Shown here in pieces: positions 8,796 to 11,654 of a stretch of 11,654 bases of DNA. The notes beneath the pieces were generated by a model that was not told the origin of the DNA, made no database searches, and worked only from the letters and a program-made list of their open reading frames with translations. The translations under genes were made by a program, and so were the position numbers. The DNA lies in NCBI GenBank assembly GCA_900642245.1, contig CAAAJI010000219.1:8904-20557 (forward strand), written 5' to 3'. Within the stretch, counting starts at the first letter, position 1; every line of letters starts with the position of its first letter. This DNA comes from Fragilaria radians (lineage: Eukaryota; Bacillariophyta; Fragilariophyceae; Fragilariales; Fragilariaceae).

Positions 8796-9369
8796 TCTTT
8801 TAAGGTTTTCTTAAACCTCCTTACTGTAGCAGATCCTGATCTTCAACCAACTATCTTTGGGGTCGACAATGTTTTGTAATTTTCAAATCTACCCCGCGAT
8901 TTTTTTCAACTACTTCCATCCCTTGTTTGCAATGAGCTTCCAGGTCAGACAGACCATTATTGCATTCTAGCATCCAGGGGATCACTTATATTCCCATTTG
9001 CCTTGTCAACAATGAAAAGAGGTGAACTAAAACATTAACATCATTATTAGTAGTACTGCAAGAAATGTGGCAACACATTATCAATAAACTAGTGAGAATT
9101 GAATGAATACAGCGTCAAAAAGTTGTAGGCATCAATATTCAAAGTAAAATAAATCTAAAAGAGAGAAATATCTACATTTCCAGCATTCAGATAATTTTGA
9201 AGATTGTAAGACTAACAATGAATTACTTTTGAATTAGAGTTAATCCAGATGTAGCAATCAGAAAAATGGGATGAAAGTTGATTGTAGCAAAGAGGTAATG
9301 CAACATTAATAGTATAAGACCATTAGAATCCTCCAAGACTATTTGAGTTCTTGAGATCTAGTGTTCCTT
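8796..9369. other. Intergenic region between the carrier gene and gypsy element 3
   Basis: This should contain the promoter and 5' leader of the carrier gene (minus strand) and the 3' end of element 3, possibly with LTR sequence. A 36-codon minus-strand reading at 8854-8961, rich in charged residues, is protein-like but unrecognised and ends in TAG. The 9000-9370 part is AT-rich with no supported features. Confidence 0.4.
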
Positions 9370-10445
9370 TTTACTTGCCACCGAAAATCCGCAAAATGAC
9401 AGTTTGCTTGAACCTCAGCGTAAACGTAGTGCTTTTCCTCACTCTGAAAATAGGGGAGATTGTATCGAAATAGTCCTTACCACGCTACATGAAATTATTA
9501 TATGAACAATCACTAAAACAAATGGTGAATTATTTTTATGCAGACTATGGACAAGCCAAGTGTAAAGAATTTGGGAGGCATACATACCCAATCACGTATT
9601 GACGAAGGACACGTGAATTGTTTTCATGAAGGTTATTGTTGCAAATTTGACTACGGCGCCTGCCTTGAAGGTCTTTCCATTTGGCAACATAGACAGCATT
9701 GATTCTCATATCTTGTCCAGAAATAATTTGACTAGGGGAGAGTGATAAGTTGCTCATAGATCATAGTTGTAAAATAGCATTCATGGTAGTGTCATTAAAT
9801 GTTTGTTTGTTCAATTCCATTGTTTGTGCTGACTTATAACTTTATGACTACGTTCAGCAAATGCATTCATTTGTTGCTTTTTGATTGTTGTAGACACCAT
9901 AAGTTTCGAGAATTCAACGGAGAATTAGGGACCATTGTCAAGGATAGCAGCACAGTGACGAGGATAGCGGCAAAATCACTGCTGATCAACTAGTAAAATA
10001 TGTCCTAAGACCATTTTGAAACACAGGGGCAAAGTTTGGTCCAATGGGTGGCCACATCTATAGTGGATAATCCTTGAATGTGACGTGAGTTTCCGTAAAT
10101 GTCTGTAAAAGACCAGGCACCAAACAAATCAACTTCCCATGGGTCAAAGTGGCTATCAGGTTTAGGGAGAAGAACGTACTTTTTGATGGAGAGTTTGAGT
10201 TTCTTGCAGATTTTACACATGCTGACATAATTTCAGACCTGCGCTTCCATATTCTTGGAAAAAATGTAGCAGAGATAGTTTTTCTACGTGTGGCCTTAAC
10301 CTGGATGGTTTAGATTGAGAATTGACCCCTATTTTTCCTTTTCGGTGAATAATGGGGATTTCATCCGTATTGATAATGGTGTAATGTTTGGTAGAAGTAG
10401 CTTTGTCTTTCAATCCAGGATGGTTTTGCTTAGCAATTGTGGCTG
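9370..10445 (-). pseudogene. Ty3/gypsy element 3: integrase, relic
   Basis: Integrase inserts the retrotransposon cDNA into the genome. In minus-strand order: a linker (KDKATSTKHYTI, then IIHRKGKIGVN), the zinc-binding domain with NHPG and, beyond three stops, NYVSMCKICKKLKLS (around 10180-10310), then the catalytic core starting FDPWEVDLFGAWSF (Asp codon 10128-10130) with STIDVATHW. A second-Asp block DNGP (Asp 9937-9939) follows, with TAA at 9925-9927 after the Pro, and then NAFAERSH with the catalytic Glu (9853-9855). The Asp-to-Glu spacing is 28 codons instead of the family's usual 36, so about eight residues have been lost, and a frameshift lies between the first and second Asp. The C-terminal domain follows in 9545-9757 (PSQIISGQDMRINAVYVAKW, then a basic stretch with NNNLHENNSRVLRQYVIG). 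A degenerate beta-rich segment, possibly a GPY/F-like module, reaches about 9370. Confidence 0.88.
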
Positions 10446-10559
10446 GGAAAGATGCTTCCTCCATAGTTGTGATATCTTCGTAAAGATTAGTAGAATTATT
10501 TACCATGGTATGCCAACTGAGATTGTAAATAAAGCCATTTTCCTTTCCAGGATGGTATT

Positions 10560-10875
10560 CAAATGTGTAATCGAATTCTTCGAGAGTTGATTGCCTATGT
10601 CCACAGATGTCGCAAGTCAGAAGCATAGATGTCAAAGGGCTTTCTGAAAGCAGGGTATTTGACAAGGAATTGTCTGACAATTGTGTTGCAAATGCACTTG
10701 AAGGCTTATTGTTGCTCAGGCCCCCATTTCCATTTTGTCTTGTCCCTTGTAAGCGCTACAAGAGGAGATGTGATACGGGAACAATGATACCAAAGTTCAT
10801 GGTAGAAATTTACAAATCCAAGAAAGCTTCTTAGTTGTTTCTCATCTTTTGGTGCAGCTAGAGCAAGAAGTGCCA
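10560..10875 (-). pseudogene. Ty3/gypsy element 3: RT connection and RNase H, internally deleted relic
   Basis: The minus strand reads AAPKDEKQLRSFLGFVNFYH, then ELWYHCSRITSPLVALTRDK and WKWGPEQQ, followed by TAA and AFKCICNTIVRQFLVKYPAF and KPFDIYASD. This is the junction between RT and RNase H, including the start of RNase H with its first catalytic Asp in the DIYASD block. The text then jumps, with a frame change near 10600, to LEEFDYTFEYHPGKENGF, the C-terminal block of RNase H. The middle of RNase H is missing. Confidence 0.88.
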
Positions 10876-11085
10876 CAATTTACTCCTCAGGCAATGTTGA
10901 AAATATTGTGCGGAATTTGTATGCTCGCACACAGATTTTTTTAGAATTTGGCATTAAATCAAGGCTTTAGTTTCAGGCACCTTTCCATCAAAGAGGGCAG
11001 CATACTAATCGAACAAATGCAATTAAGCATCTTGTTGGGCATTAGAAAGCGATTGTGTCTTTTGTATTGATTTGATTTAATCGCG
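10876..11085 (-). pseudogene. Ty3/gypsy element 3: remnant N-terminus of reverse transcriptase
   Basis: On the minus strand SLSNAQQDA, then after stops YAALFDGKVPETKAL and, in another frame, VRAYKFRT followed by STLPEE recall the pre-RT linker and the first RT block of gypsy elements. The RT fingers and palm, including YxDD, are absent: the next recognisable text is the connection region at 10875. The assignment is by position and weak similarity. Confidence 0.6.
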
Positions 11086-11159
11086 CGTGCCACACGGCGT
11101 GTAGCTCATTGTAAGATTTCTGGCGTTTTGAATATCAACAGAAGTTAATTCTTCACGAT

Positions 11160-11654
11160 GAATGAATCCATTCTAGCTCTTGGGGATGGTACCATCATTC
11201 CACGTGACAGCGCACCTTGTGAAATAAAAAAATGAGTCCCAACTGCTTGTAAAGTGAATTCCAAGGACAATGTTTCGTCTACCAATAGAGTTACCTTCAA
11301 TGTAGGCGTAGATAGAGATCTGTAAAATGCCACAAAAGTCTGGAAGTTTGATTTCAAAGGTATGTTTTAGATGAGATCGGGAGGAACAACGTATTACTTT
11401 CAGATTCATTTGCTCCATTTGATGATCAATTTCATTTAATACATTTCGTGTAATGAAAAAGCATGTTTGATAGTTTTACCTAAACATAAGCTTGCGATAC
11501 TTGTGATTGATTTTCTGAGAGTTGGGATTGCTGGGATAAAGAGGAATGCCCATGGTGACATATCTACCCTTCCATCCCATAGATTCAGGGTCTTATTTCT
11601 TTGGGTGGGTAAAAAAGGGCAGCTCGTGGATCTCATGTTTACAAGGAAATGAAT
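11160..11654 (-). pseudogene. Ty3/gypsy element 3: retropepsin-like protease region, relic (runs off the right edge)
   Basis: A single minus-strand frame runs from the window edge through HEIHELPFFTHPKK, TAA, then GWKGRYVTMGIPLYPSNPNS, TAA, and CFFITRNVLNEID. HTFEIKLPDFCG, NIVLGIHF and CAVTWNDGTIPKS follow, then TAG. The second half follows the retropepsin pattern: substrate-strand LPxF, an IVLGxxF block in place of the family's IIGRDL, and a strand ending WxDGxTIP. The catalytic DTG/DSG motif expected just before CFFITR is lost in a region holding a stop. The same frame leads into the RT linker of element 3, so it belongs to that element and not to a host gene. It differs from the element 2 protease. 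Confidence 0.65.

Noticed and set aside
2658..9927. Reassigned stop codons, because TAA or TGA interrupts conserved blocks (2658, 2958, 4750, 5904, 9925)
   Set aside because: The residues expected at these sites differ (Leu, Gly, Gln or Glu), frameshifts accompany them, and the carrier gene has no internal stops in its core. Ordinary single-base decay explains them.
11160..11654. A host gene of unknown function at the right edge
   Set aside because: Its frame leads into the RT linker of gypsy element 3, and its second half follows the retropepsin layout, so it was assigned to the element.

Overview
The window looks like AT-rich eukaryotic nuclear DNA, most likely from a diatom or another stramenopile alga (an inference). 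Three things suggest this. One gene on the minus strand is split by GT-AG introns. There is an A1-type (pepsin-family) aspartic protease with a signal peptide. The Ty3/gypsy retroelement relics have Gag, protease and integrase segments of the kind I associate with diatom genomes. No rRNA, tRNA, CRISPR array or bacterial operon structure is visible.

Layout from left to right. 1-634 holds no recognisable gene. 635-1545 (+) is a decayed A1 aspartic protease with an intact first active-site motif, two substitution stops, two compensating frameshifts and a lost C-terminus. About 1897-2500 (-) is the endonuclease domain of a non-LTR (LINE-type) retroelement. It abuts, within tens of bases, a relic of a Ty3/gypsy reverse transcriptase (element 1, about 2530-3463, -). 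3464-4134 is unassigned and contains small tandem repeats. 4135-6532 (-) is a second gypsy relic from a different family, running Gag, protease, start of RT (element 2). 6814-8795 (-) is the only gene that looks intact: a mitochondrial-carrier-family protein in five proposed exons, about 483 residues. 8796-9369 is unassigned. 9370-11654 (-) is a third gypsy relic running protease, remnant RT, RNase H, integrase (element 3), with most of the RT core deleted. It continues off the right edge.

The window therefore holds one probable host gene, surrounded by a graveyard of retroelements that all point the same way (minus), plus one dead protease gene on the plus strand. The retroelement parts carry stops and frameshifts and are not expected to be active. 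I found no convincing undescribed system. The items most worth a second look are the carrier's unusual long N-terminus with only one canonical carrier signature, the dead protease, and the junction between the LINE endonuclease and the gypsy RT.
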